Part shown: positions 17,582-26,508 of the stretch, piece by piece
How the letters are laid out: every line of letters begins with the position of its first letter
How positions within the stretch are numbered: the first letter of the stretch is position 1
Origin: Flavobacteriaceae bacterium
Lineage (GTDB): Bacteria; Bacteroidota; Bacteroidia; Flavobacteriales; Flavobacteriaceae
Assembly (NCBI GenBank): GCA_002707025.1
Contig: PALG01000021.1
Coordinates: forward strand, 1 to 33,361
DNA length: 33,361 bases
Reading direction: 5' to 3'
Program-made: the position numbers and the translations under genes
Notes under the pieces: generated by a model
What the model was told of the DNA's origin: nothing
The model's input: only the letters and a program-made list of their open reading frames with translations
Databases searched by the model: none

Positions 17582-18703
17582 TTATTGGTCTTCTTCTTTT
17601 AGCACTTCAGAAAGCTTTACCTTTTTGCCGTTTTTGAAAGCTACTATAAAACAGGAAGGATACCCCTTTTCACTTGCATAGGTTTTCATCAATTGAATTT
17701 TATTGTAATCGGATGTCTCCCCGTAATAGTACTTGTAAAGCCCCCCTTCCTCATTACGGCTCAACTCCTTTAGTCCTTTGAAGTTATAAGGTTTCGTATC
17801 CAGTTTTTTACTACTAGCGGCCAATTGCACCTTAAAAGTCACATCTTTGTAAATTTTTTCTTCTGTTCCTTCGATGGCCTCATTAATCTCTTCTTCCGTA
17901 ATAATTGGGTTCTGTGAGTTTGTAGTGGCCAAGGAGATGTTCTTTTTGTAATTGAGGATTGCTTCGGCAATGGATTCTGACATCTCCCTTTGTCCCTTTT
18001 TGGAGTTTAAATAAGCCCCTTCACTTTTATTGGTTAGAAAACCGGTTTCAATAAGTACACTAGGCATATAACTTTGGTGCAACACAATAAAACCTGCCTG
18101 CTTTACACTCCGGTCTTTACGTTTCAATTTGTTAGTAAAGTTATTCTGGACCAATCCTGCCAACATGATACTTTGGTCCAAGTATTCTTCCTGCATAAGG
18201 GTGAGTCCAATGAAAGACGCCGGGTTGTTTGGGTCGTATCCCGCGTAATTTTCCTGATAGTTTTCTTCCAGAAAGATTACTTCATTTTCTTTTTTGGCAA
18301 CCTCTAGGTTTCGTTTATTGGCATGGAGCCCTAACACAAAGGTTTCGGTGCCGTAGGCTTGAGAACTATGGGCATTACAGTGAACCGACACAAATAAATC
18401 GGCGTCGGCTCTATTGGCTATGGCCCCGCGTTCGAAGAGTTCTATAAAGCTATCGTCCTTTCGGGTATAAATTACTTTTATGTTAGGTTCTTTTTCCAAA
18501 ATCTTACCCACCTGTAAGACAATATTCAATGCAATCTCTTTTTCCCTGTAGCCGTTTCCAACATTCCCCGTATCATGGCCTCCATGACCTGCATCCAAAA
18601 CGATCACAAAGGGTTTTGTGGTATCATTATTGAAGGCCGTTAATAGCGGATATACTAGAAATAGTACACTAGATAAGAAAATGATATAGGTTCTCGTTTT
18701 CAT
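17582..18703 (-). CDS. N-acetylmuramoyl-L-alanine amidase with SPOR-like tail
   Basis: The product of 373 residues starts MKTRTYIIFLSSVLFLVYPL, a signal peptide or anchor; ATG 18703 is chosen over the in-frame ATG at 18793, which adds 30 residues with no signal-like role. Residues about 30-245 are an Amidase_3 domain with the zinc ligands visible in DAGHGGHDTG (His near 39), YREKEIAL (Glu near 52), SVHCNAH (His near 107) and the catalytic Glu in LIETGFL near 218. The last 90 residues (FKVQLAASSKK, then YKYYYGET, then SCFIVAFKNGKKV) look like a SPOR-type peptidoglycan-binding domain. The enzyme cuts the stem peptide from MurNAc in the periplasm, probably during division. It is divergent from the LptD gene. 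Confidence 0.92.
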   Translation of the reverse strand: MKTRTYIIFLSSVLFLVYPLLTAFNNDTTKPFVIVLDAGHGGHDTGNVGNGYREKEIALNIVLQVGKILEKEPNIKVIYTRKDDSFIELFERGAIANRADADLFVSVHCNAHSSQAYGTETFVLGLHANKRNLEVAKKENEVIFLEENYQENYAGYDPNNPASFIGLTLMQEEYLDQSIMLAGLVQNNFTNKLKRKDRSVKQAGFIVLHQSYMPSVLIETGFLTNKSEGAYLNSKKGQREMSESIAEAILNYKKNISLATTNSQNPIITEEEINEAIEGTEEKIYKDVTFKVQLAASSKKLDTKPYNFKGLKELSRNEEGGLYKYYYGETSDYNKIQLMKTYASEKGYPSCFIVAFKNGKKVKLSEVLKEEDQ

Positions 18704-18776
18704 AGTAAGAATAACGTTCGGTAAATTGGGATATTTTAAAATTTCAGTATTATAAAACGAACCCAAAAAATATATG

Positions 18777-18784
18777 TAATTTTG
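18777..18784 (+). promoter_or_regulatory. -7 promoter element TAATTTTG upstream of lptD
   Basis: An exact TAnnTTTG match in the divergent amidase/lptD gap. It would give a transcript starting near 18790, 47 nt before the ATG at 18837 and about 90 nt before the proposed TTG start at 18878. Confidence 0.45.
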
Positions 18785-18836
18785 GGCTTTCAAAAACTAA
18801 GCCAATTTAAAAAACAGTTTGCTTTTGTATAAGGTC

Positions 18837-18881
18837 ATGCTTAGGAACTTATTAAAAAGTTGTTTACAAAAAATCGCTTGA
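18837..18881 (+). CDS. 14-codon upstream ORF overlapping the lptD start
   Basis: ATG 18837 opens a frame encoding MLRNLLKSCLQKIA and ends with the TGA at 18879-18881. That stop overlaps the TTG at 18878 (TTGA), which begins the LptD signal peptide in another frame. It may be a leader that couples translation, or the true lptD N-terminus separated by a one-base loss in the A6 run at 18868-18873. The sequence alone does not decide. Confidence 0.3.
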   Translation: MLRNLLKSCLQKIA

Positions 18882-21601
18882 AGGTATTGCAAAATAAGAA
18901 GTCTTTACATTTTTGGTCATTACTGCTCCTCGTGTTTTGCAGCACTTTGGTATATGCCCAAGATCCACCTGCTAAAGAAACGGTAGTACTTCCTGCCAAA
19001 GAGGATTCCTCTGCAGTTTTTATAAAAGACACTATACCTACCAAGCGCCCAGAAACTTCAGCGGTGGTAGATACGGTAAAAGTGGATTCCATTCTTCCCA
19101 AAGAAGAACTCTTACAAGATGTAGTGGAATATTATGGGGAAGATTATGTGTACCTAGACCGAAAATCCAATAAGGTCTACATGTACAACAAGGCTTTTCT
19201 AATTTATCAGGATTACCGAATAGATGCCGGGCTTATTATCTTGGACTACAATAAAAGTGAAGTGTATGCCAAAGGAATTGATAGTTCGGGAACCTACTCT
19301 CAAAAACCTGTTTTTGTACAAGGAAGCAATACGGTGGAACCCGATTCTATCCGATTTAACTTCAACAGCAAAAAAGCTATTGTATATAATTCCCGAACCA
19401 AGCAACAGGAAATCTCGGTCATTTCAGAAATTTCAAAAAAAGAGAACGATTCGGTTTATTATTTAAGAAATGTAAAATTTACGACTTCAGAAAATATTGA
19501 AGACCCCGAATACTATTTCTATACCCGAAAAGCCAAGTTTGTTCCGAAGAAAAAAGTAGTGACTGGGCTTACCAATATGTACATTGCCGATGTCCCTACC
19601 CCGCTAGGACTTCCGTTTGCTTATTTTCCACTTTCGGAGGATCGCACCTCGGGTTTTATCATACCGAATATTGGAGAAAACAATAATCGAGGGTTCTTTT
19701 TTCAGAATGGTGGCTATTATTTTGCCATTAATGATTATGTAGATTTAACGGCTCTTGGCGATTATTACACCAATGGAAGTTACGGACTTCGATTTGATAG
19801 TAATTATGCGTTGCGTTACAAGTTTAGGGGTTCGGTGAGTGTACGGTATGAAAATCTTATTAATAGTGAAAGGGGGTTCCCTGATTTTGATCAAAGAACC
19901 ATTTATAATATTCGATGGACACACACCCAAGATGCAAAGGTAAATCCTTCCTCAAGGTTTAGTGCTTCAGTAAACCTGGGAAGTTCACAGTATTTAAGTA
20001 GGTCGCTTAATCAAGTGAATAACGGAAGCCAATTGGTAAACCAGTTGAATTCCTCTATCTCCTATTCCAAAAGCTTTGATACACAGCCACAGGTTCAGTT
20101 CTCGGTTGCAGCCACCCATAGTCAAAACACCCAAACGGAAACCATTAATATGTCGCTTCCCAATTTTAACGGAAGTGTTTCCAGGATTTTTCCTTTTGCT
20201 CCAAAAAACGGGGCCAAAAAGGGAATTCTACAAAATATCAACTTGCAATACGATGTAAGTGCGGAAAATCGGATTTCTACGGTAGACTCCCTTTTCTTTA
20301 AAAAAGAAATGTTCGACAGTGCCCTTATGGGCGCCCGTCATTCCATTCCTATTAGTACCAACTTTAAATTACTGAATTACCTCAGTTTTACCACAGGTAC
20401 TTCTATTCAGGAAACTTGGGTGGGAAATACCATAAGAAGACGCTATGACCCGACCATCAATGATGGGGACGGCGGAGTGGTGACTGATACCATTCGAGGT
20501 TTTGACCGGTATTTAACCTATGGCTTTAATGCGGGTGTGGGAACTACTATATACGGAACCTTTAACTTCGGAAAGGACAAGAAAATTCAAGCCTTAAGGC
20601 ATGTTATGCGTCCTTCGGTAAGCTATAATATCAATCCTGGATTTGATCAATATTATGAAGAACTTACCGTTCCTACGGCAGACCCGTTACTAAATGAAGA
20701 AATTATTGAGTATTCCCGGTTTGAAAATACCTTGTATGGCGCTCCAGGAAAACTCTATTCCAGTGCATTGAGTTTTTCATTGAGCAATACTTTGGAGGCA
20801 AAAGTAAGGGACAAAGACACCACGGCTACAGAAGCTAAAAAAATTACACTCCTCAATAATTTGAATTTTTCATCGGGGTATAGCTTTTCGGCAGATTCAC
20901 TAAAATTTAGTCCCGTTAATTTTACAGGAAGCATTCCCGTTATCAAAAAATTGGATTTCAATTTTAACGGAAGATTGGACCCTTACGCCTTAAACAATAA
21001 CAATCAGCGAATCGACGAATTTAATATTGCTAATGGTGGAAGTTTATTTCGGTTAACAAATGCCAACGTAAGCTTTAACTACTCCTTTTCCAGCAAGGAT
21101 TTTGAAGTAACGGATGAAAACGAAGAAGACTTTGATAGTGACACCTTCAGAAATGGAGGAAGACCGGATGATCTCTTTGGGGAAAGCAGGGATGTTACGG
21201 AACCGGTGCGTTCGGAAAAAAATAAAAACAAGAATGACAAAACCGACAGGGATTGGTATGCGTTCGATATTCCTTGGGATTTGAGGTTAGCTTATACTCT
21301 TACCTATTCCAATACCCAACGCCAAAACGAAATATCATCCCAATCGTTAATGTTTAGCTCCAATGTAGAACTCTCCCCTAGGTGGCAGGTAGGAATATCC
21401 TCTGGATATGACTTTAAAAACAAAGGGGTTACCTTAACCCAATTGCGATTTGTAAGGGATTTGGAGAGTTGGGTTATGCGATTTAGCTGGACGCCTATTG
21501 GAGCCAGAACTACTTCCTGGAATTTTTACATCGGAATATCCGGAAGTATTTTAAGCGATATCAAGTACGATAAACGCCGGGAAGCGGATAGACGTCTGTA
21601 A
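18860..21601 (+). CDS. lptD: LPS-assembly outer-membrane protein LptD (flavobacterial type)
   Basis: The frame encodes up to 913 residues. A signal peptide is visible (KSLHFWSLLLLVFCSTLVYA, cut before QDPP). After a Pro/Glu/Val-rich linker comes an OstA-like beta-jellyroll (VVEYYGEDYVYLDRKSNKVY through KFVPKKKVVTG, about 85-240), then the plug/barrel transition with VPTPLGLPFAYFPLSEDRTSGFIIP, and a long outer-membrane barrel ending in beta-strands (SWNFYIGISGSI). LptD with LptE inserts LPS into the outer leaflet. It is a divergent member of the family. No in-frame ATG precedes the signal peptide: possible starts are TTG 18860, 18878 and 18887, and TTG 18878 gives the best n-region (MKVLQNKK). 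An ATG at 18837 is in another frame. ridA follows 29 nt later. Confidence 0.88.
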   Translation: MFTKNRLKVLQNKKSLHFWSLLLLVFCSTLVYAQDPPAKETVVLPAKEDSSAVFIKDTIPTKRPETSAVVDTVKVDSILPKEELLQDVVEYYGEDYVYLDRKSNKVYMYNKAFLIYQDYRIDAGLIILDYNKSEVYAKGIDSSGTYSQKPVFVQGSNTVEPDSIRFNFNSKKAIVYNSRTKQQEISVISEISKKENDSVYYLRNVKFTTSENIEDPEYYFYTRKAKFVPKKKVVTGLTNMYIADVPTPLGLPFAYFPLSEDRTSGFIIPNIGENNNRGFFFQNGGYYFAINDYVDLTALGDYYTNGSYGLRFDSNYALRYKFRGSVSVRYENLINSERGFPDFDQRTIYNIRWTHTQDAKVNPSSRFSASVNLGSSQYLSRSLNQVNNGSQLVNQLNSSISYSKSFDTQPQVQFSVAATHSQNTQTETINMSLPNFNGSVSRIFPFAPKNGAKKGILQNINLQYDVSAENRISTVDSLFFKKEMFDSALMGARHSIPISTNFKLLNYLSFTTGTSIQETWVGNTIRRRYDPTINDGDGGVVTDTIRGFDRYLTYGFNAGVGTTIYGTFNFGKDKKIQALRHVMRPSVSYNINPGFDQYYEELTVPTADPLLNEEIIEYSRFENTLYGAPGKLYSSALSFSLSNTLEAKVRDKDTTATEAKKITLLNNLNFSSGYSFSADSLKFSPVNFTGSIPVIKKLDFNFNGRLDPYALNNNNQRIDEFNIANGGSLFRLTNANVSFNYSFSSKDFEVTDENEEDFDSDTFRNGGRPDDLFGESRDVTEPVRSEKNKNKNDKTDRDWYAFDIPWDLRLAYTLTYSNTQRQNEISSQSLMFSSNVELSPRWQVGISSGYDFKNKGVTLTQLRFVRDLESWVMRFSWTPIGARTTSWNFYIGISGSILSDIKYDKRREADRRL

Positions 21602-21630
21602 TATTCCATTTTGAATTAAAATTTTCACCA

Positions 21631-22011
21631 ATGAAAAAAATCATAAATACTTCTAAAGCCCCAGCACCTATAGGACCTTATAATCAAGCAGTCCTTAAAG
21701 GCTCCATGCTTTATACCTCTGGGCAAATAGCTTTACATCCCGAAAACGGCACTTTGGTACTGGATTCTATCCAAGCAGAAACCAAACAAGTGATGGAAAA
21801 TCTCAAAGCGGTTTTAGCAGAAGCGGGAATGGACTTCTCGCATGTGCTAAAAACATCTATATTCATTAGTGACATGAATAATTTTGGAAGCATTAATGAG
21901 GTATATGCATCTTACTTTGATGAAGCCACTGCTCCAGCCCGTGAAACGGTAGAGGTAGCCAATTTGCCAAAATTTGTAAACGTGGAAATCTCCATGATTG
22001 CCTCCCATTAA
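21631..22011 (+). CDS. ridA: RidA-family 2-iminobutanoate/2-iminopropanoate deaminase
   Basis: The 126-residue protein is of normal length for the Rid/YjgF family and carries the signature APIGPYNQAV near 11-20, TSGQIAL near 30, and ARETVEVANLPK near 103-115, whose Arg contacts the substrate carboxylate in RidA. It hydrolyses reactive enamine/imine intermediates left by PLP enzymes, in the cytoplasm. It starts at ATG 21631, 29 nt after lptD, so it probably shares that transcript. Its stop overlaps the stop of the convergent tamB gene in a shared TTAA. Confidence 0.93.
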   Translation: MKKIINTSKAPAPIGPYNQAVLKGSMLYTSGQIALHPENGTLVLDSIQAETKQVMENLKAVLAEAGMDFSHVLKTSIFISDMNNFGSINEVYASYFDEATAPARETVEVANLPKFVNVEISMIASH

Positions 22012-25000
22012 GGAAGTTCTTGCTCTTCTTCTTTTGTCCCAGAACTGTTGTTGTCAAAATAGGCGGGCATGATACTGTCATCCTGATTTATTTCAATCTG
22101 TTCGGCCTTTTCCTTTTCCAGGGTTAGCTTTTTATTGAAGAGTTTTTGCATCAATTCTTTCATGGTATCGAAATCTACCGAATAGGAAACCCCTCCCCCT
22201 TGTTCAAAAATAAGATCCTCCCCAATAAATTGGAGGTCGGCTTGACGGTTAAAGAAATTAATACGCAAACTTCCATCCTCATTGACCAACCATTGCACTT
22301 CGATATCCCCAGCCACAGTAGATTCATTCGCACCATTCACAGGCACTCCTACTTTTCCATTAATTAAAACCCTTTCTGAAATTTTAGAAGATAACTGTAC
22401 CCCTACTTGATACTCCAGTTGTTCGTCCAGGGAAACCCTGCGGGTGCTCACGGTAGGCAGTACTTTAAACTTTGAATCGCTATCGGCAAAAATATCAGCT
22501 ACCAGTTTGTTTACACGCTCTGTTAGTGTGCTTGCCAATGCGGTTTGTGTTGCAGTTTGACCTTGGAAAGAACCCGTAGCAGCCAACCAGATTCCTTGCA
22601 GTTCCCTTTGCTCCTTAGTTCTTAAACGATCTTCCAATTCGCTTTTTACGGCTGAAGAAACTCCCGGAAAATTAAAATTAAACTCCAAATCGGGTTGCAT
22701 AATTTCCCCGGTAAGGTTCAAAAGCACTTCTACATCTACGGTAGAGTTAAGGTTTGGGTTATCCAATAAAGATGAAGGGTTTACATTTTCAACGGAATAT
22801 CTTGCCGTAAGATCTAGATTCGCTTTGGTGGGTTCACCATCCCAAGTAATGTTTCCTCCTGGAACCACATCGATGGTTTTATCTACCAACCCTCCATACC
22901 GGAAATCGTATTGACCTTCAATAATAAGGAAATCACCCCACATTCTGAATTTGCCTAGTGTATTGATCTCTAATAGCAATATACCCGCACCACGCCCTTT
23001 TAATACGGAATTATTGACTTGATCTACCAGTACTTCTACTTCGGCACTTTTATTGATGTCCAATTCGAAGTTAAGAGACAAGCCTTTCACTTGATTAGGG
23101 ATGTAGGTTTCCCCATTGATACGAGCTTTCTTTTCTTCCGGAGAAATAAACCGTATAAAAGAATCGTCTCCAATACTTGCTGCATCACTAATAGGAATTT
23201 TAAATGACGTCCCTTCTTCCGTAGTAGCAAAGACATCAATAACCAATTCATCCACAGGCCCTTTAATAGTAGACTCCCCACTTATAAATGCGGTTCCGTA
23301 GTACAACGCATCCTCGTCTGCAGGCGTATCCAGAACCAGCAGCCTGTCTGTGTCAATCCCTATATCCATTCCCCACTCCCCAAAATTGTTATGGGAAAAA
23401 GAACCCGATAATGTTCCCTGAGTGTTGTATTTGGTATCGGTAATGGTAATAGGATTGATTTGAAATTTGTTCTTAGAAATAAAAACAGGGGTATTATCCT
23501 GAAGGTCAAAATCCACATTCAGGTACGGTACTGTAAGCCCTGTTTCCCGAAGCACCAAGCTTCCGCTTAAATCGGGAGACTTATAGTTCCCTTTAATTTT
23601 GGTGTTTCCATTTACAAAGCCCCGTAAGTTGGAAATAACATCGGCCCCTAAGGGGCTGAAGGCTTCTAGGTTGAAATCGTTAAAACTTACATCTAGATTT
23701 ATTCTTCCATCTTCCCCAGATACGTCCAGTTCTCCAATAGCCTTGAAGGAAGTCACATTTTCATTAATCAAATTGGAATTAATTTGATAGCTTGTTAAAT
23801 CGCTATTCCCCTTTACATAAAGTTCTAAATTTCCAAAGGCAATATCATTCATATAAATATCTTCTATCACCACATCTGAAACTGGATAGTAGGAATTTCC
23901 CTTTTTGGAGAGTTCCAATCCGCCATTAATTTTACCTTTCAGGTTAAGGCTATCCACAGCAGGCAATAATTTCCCTATATCCACATCGGTAAATTGCAGT
24001 TCGACATCCAAAAGGGAACTGTCTTGTTTTACCCCTGCCATTTGTATGAATTCATTATTGTGGCTTAAGGTTAAGGAATCCAGTTTTATGTCTCTAAAAT
24101 TATCGTCGAATGTAAGCTTGTTAAGATTGTTATTGTTCCGGTTTAAATACCAGTCATTTCCTTGATATTTAATGAGTGACTTTTTGATCCCTACTACAGA
24201 ATTCCCCTCGGGATTGATAGTATGGTACAAAGCTAGATTGAAGGTATCTTTTTGCTGCTTTACCCCCCCAACAAACTTGGATTGTACATACAAGGTATCT
24301 TTCAAGGTTTTATTAATAACATTGATGTCGGTTAAATTATAGCTGCCATTATACAAGGAATCTACCGAAATATACGCATTGAACAGTGGGTTATCGTTAT
24401 CCAATTGTACATTTACCTTGCCCAAATAGTTTTCATAGAGCAATAGTTCGGGCGATTTGAAGTCTAACTGAAACTTGGACTCATCTGAATAGACCGATCC
24501 ACGTACCCGTGTATTCTCTCCCAACTGAAGCTGAGGAATAAAAACATCTACAATTTTATTGTAAACTTCAAATTCATAATTCAAGTATTGGTCTGTTGTT
24601 ACCTGAACCGGAATGTAGTTGGTATAAATGCTTCCTATGGAATTTCTAAATAAATACGGAATGTCCTCTACTAAAAATTTACCTCGAATACGACCATTAA
24701 TAATATCGGGCGAATTTATTTCAATGGTCCGCTCATCACCCGAATAAGAAGAAGTAATGGCAAAATCATCGAAGAAAAAGTCCTTTTGGGAAGTTTGATA
24801 AAATGTTTCCGTAAAGTTTATGGTCCCTACTGCATCATTAATTGAGGTCCCATCCATATTCATTTTAATTTTTCCGGCAAATACCGAAACACTATCCCGC
24901 TTAAATAAGTTTAATTTGTTGAGTTCGGCAAATTCGATATCTGCTTCAAAATCATAGTGGTTTTGCTGTTTCGATACATCGACCAATCCATCAAAAACCA

Positions 25001-26429
25001 TTTGCAAATTGGGGTCATCAATCGTGAGTTGTCCATTAAACAACGGATTTTTAAGGTTTCCTTTTACGATGATATTTTTGTAGTTGTAGCCTTCAAAAAT
25101 AATTGAGGAAATCTTTCCATCAACTTGTGTGCTTACGGTTTCTGCAGTAAAACCCCGGCCATCCAGGTAAAGTTTTGCATCGATAGTTTCTAAGGAAGTA
25201 GTGCCCGCAATTTTTCCAAGATTAAACTTTTGCAAATCGATTTTTCCTTTATAGTAAGCATTTTTAAAATCCTGCACATTTCCCATTTCCGCATCCACCG
25301 TAGCTTTTCCAATGGCACTATTTAGCTTACTATTGGTTTTAATAAAATCACCTTCAATTTGTGTTGTGCCTTGTAAAACCAGATCTCCAAAAGGTTTCAA
25401 TTCCTCGGGCAAATCGTTTCCAATAATATTGGGAAGAATTCTCCTTAAATCGAAATAGTTGGTTTTTATGGAATGATTATTTGCCTGAATTGCATATACA
25501 CCGTCACTAAAAAGATTTTTGAAGGTATAGCTGCCTGTAAAATTTGAATTACTGTAGGCCAGACTAGCATCCGAAAAAGTAAAATTGTTAAGCGTGCCCG
25601 AAAATTTTCCGTCAATCTGTAAGTCCAAGTCCTTACCAAACTCTGGATAGAACTTATTTAAATCGTTTGTAGAGATTGAGGAATTATTAAAATCCACTCG
25701 AATGATAACATCATTCTCAAAATCGGACATGCCATTTTCGTATTCCAGGGAGACATCACCCTGAAGCAAGGAATTGGCTGTTTTCAGTTTTAAATCACCC
25801 AAAACCATCTGGGTAGGGGTATATGCGAAATTGGCAACCAAATCTTCCACTTCAATCCCACTAGCTTCCAAAAAGGCGAGGGAGTTAATATTTACAGCCA
25901 CATCACTGTCGTATACCTTGAAATCTTCAGCATCCAATTGAATGTTTTGGACATCCAAGACCGTTGGAGTTTCTAAATTTTCATCGGTAATTTTAACCCT
26001 CGTATTTTGCAAAGTAAGGTCATTACTTAGCAGTTCAAATGGTTTTACTTGTGTGGTATCACCCGTATTGAACTTTTGAGAGAAAATGGATAGATTATCG
26101 TCATCTTCATTTTTATACGTAGTCACATATAGTTTGGCATTTTCTAAATCAATGAAGCCAAAATCCAAATTTCCCTGAATTAGTTTTTGTACACTAAGAA
26201 TATTGGTTTGTAGATATTGTGAATAAATTAGAGTGTCTTCGCGATGATCCCGTATAAGCACTTCCCGAATATCAACTTCCCCTTTCCAATTGAGTCCCAA
26301 TCTGCCAATCTGGATATCGGTACCGTAGGTTTCATTTAAATCCTGAGTAACCTTTTGAGCGATTTTTGTTTGTACAGATGGAATGGAAAGTGTGATTACC
26401 AAAAGTATTAGCAATAAAAAAAGTACCAA
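22008..26429 (-). CDS. tamB: TamB-like translocation/assembly protein (DUF490)
   Basis: The 1473-residue product has an N-terminal membrane anchor (FLLLILLVITLSIP), a very long stretch of repetitive beta-strand sequence (AsmA/TamB-like, with many D-x-[NQ]-x-L and GxLxG strand motifs), and a conserved C-terminal TamB domain ending GGVSYSVDFDTMKELMQKLF. The family spans the periplasm as a hydrophobic groove and is linked to outer-membrane protein assembly or phospholipid transport. The start is unclear: TTG 26429 is the only usual start codon, but the frame stays open to 26471 and encodes KVIKKLIKILKRTAL, a basic n-region expected before the anchor, without ATG, GTG or TTG. It overlaps ridA by 4 nt at the 3' end and is divergent from tsaD. 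Confidence 0.88.
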   Translation of the reverse strand: MVLFLLLILLVITLSIPSVQTKIAQKVTQDLNETYGTDIQIGRLGLNWKGEVDIREVLIRDHREDTLIYSQYLQTNILSVQKLIQGNLDFGFIDLENAKLYVTTYKNEDDDNLSIFSQKFNTGDTTQVKPFELLSNDLTLQNTRVKITDENLETPTVLDVQNIQLDAEDFKVYDSDVAVNINSLAFLEASGIEVEDLVANFAYTPTQMVLGDLKLKTANSLLQGDVSLEYENGMSDFENDVIIRVDFNNSSISTNDLNKFYPEFGKDLDLQIDGKFSGTLNNFTFSDASLAYSNSNFTGSYTFKNLFSDGVYAIQANNHSIKTNYFDLRRILPNIIGNDLPEELKPFGDLVLQGTTQIEGDFIKTNSKLNSAIGKATVDAEMGNVQDFKNAYYKGKIDLQKFNLGKIAGTTSLETIDAKLYLDGRGFTAETVSTQVDGKISSIIFEGYNYKNIIVKGNLKNPLFNGQLTIDDPNLQMVFDGLVDVSKQQNHYDFEADIEFAELNKLNLFKRDSVSVFAGKIKMNMDGTSINDAVGTINFTETFYQTSQKDFFFDDFAITSSYSGDERTIEINSPDIINGRIRGKFLVEDIPYLFRNSIGSIYTNYIPVQVTTDQYLNYEFEVYNKIVDVFIPQLQLGENTRVRGSVYSDESKFQLDFKSPELLLYENYLGKVNVQLDNDNPLFNAYISVDSLYNGSYNLTDINVINKTLKDTLYVQSKFVGGVKQQKDTFNLALYHTINPEGNSVVGIKKSLIKYQGNDWYLNRNNNNLNKLTFDDNFRDIKLDSLTLSHNNEFIQMAGVKQDSSLLDVELQFTDVDIGKLLPAVDSLNLKGKINGGLELSKKGNSYYPVSDVVIEDIYMNDIAFGNLELYVKGNSDLTSYQINSNLINENVTSFKAIGELDVSGEDGRINLDVSFNDFNLEAFSPLGADVISNLRGFVNGNTKIKGNYKSPDLSGSLVLRETGLTVPYLNVDFDLQDNTPVFISKNKFQINPITITDTKYNTQGTLSGSFSHNNFGEWGMDIGIDTDRLLVLDTPADEDALYYGTAFISGESTIKGPVDELVIDVFATTEEGTSFKIPISDAASIGDDSFIRFISPEEKKARINGETYIPNQVKGLSLNFELDINKSAEVEVLVDQVNNSVLKGRGAGILLLEINTLGKFRMWGDFLIIEGQYDFRYGGLVDKTIDVVPGGNITWDGEPTKANLDLTARYSVENVNPSSLLDNPNLNSTVDVEVLLNLTGEIMQPDLEFNFNFPGVSSAVKSELEDRLRTKEQRELQGIWLAATGSFQGQTATQTALASTLTERVNKLVADIFADSDSKFKVLPTVSTRRVSLDEQLEYQVGVQLSSKISERVLINGKVGVPVNGANESTVAGDIEVQWLVNEDGSLRINFFNRQADLQFIGEDLIFEQGGGVSYSVDFDTMKELMQKLFNKKLTLEKEKAEQIEINQDDSIMPAYFDNNSSGTKEEEQELP

Positions 26430-26508
26430 AGCAGTACGTTTAAGTATTTTAATAAGTTTTTTGATAACCTTTTATTGTTTTAATTTTACACACTATAAAA
26501 ATAACTCC

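Noticed and set aside
18704-18793. In-frame ATG 18793 as start of the amidase
   Set aside because: The extra 30 residues precede the signal peptide and run through the divergent promoter region.
26383-26508. A 42-codon upstream extension of tsaD beginning at ATG 26383
   Set aside because: It overlaps the coding start of tamB, does not resemble TsaD N-termini, and the family-typical start coincides with TTG 26509.
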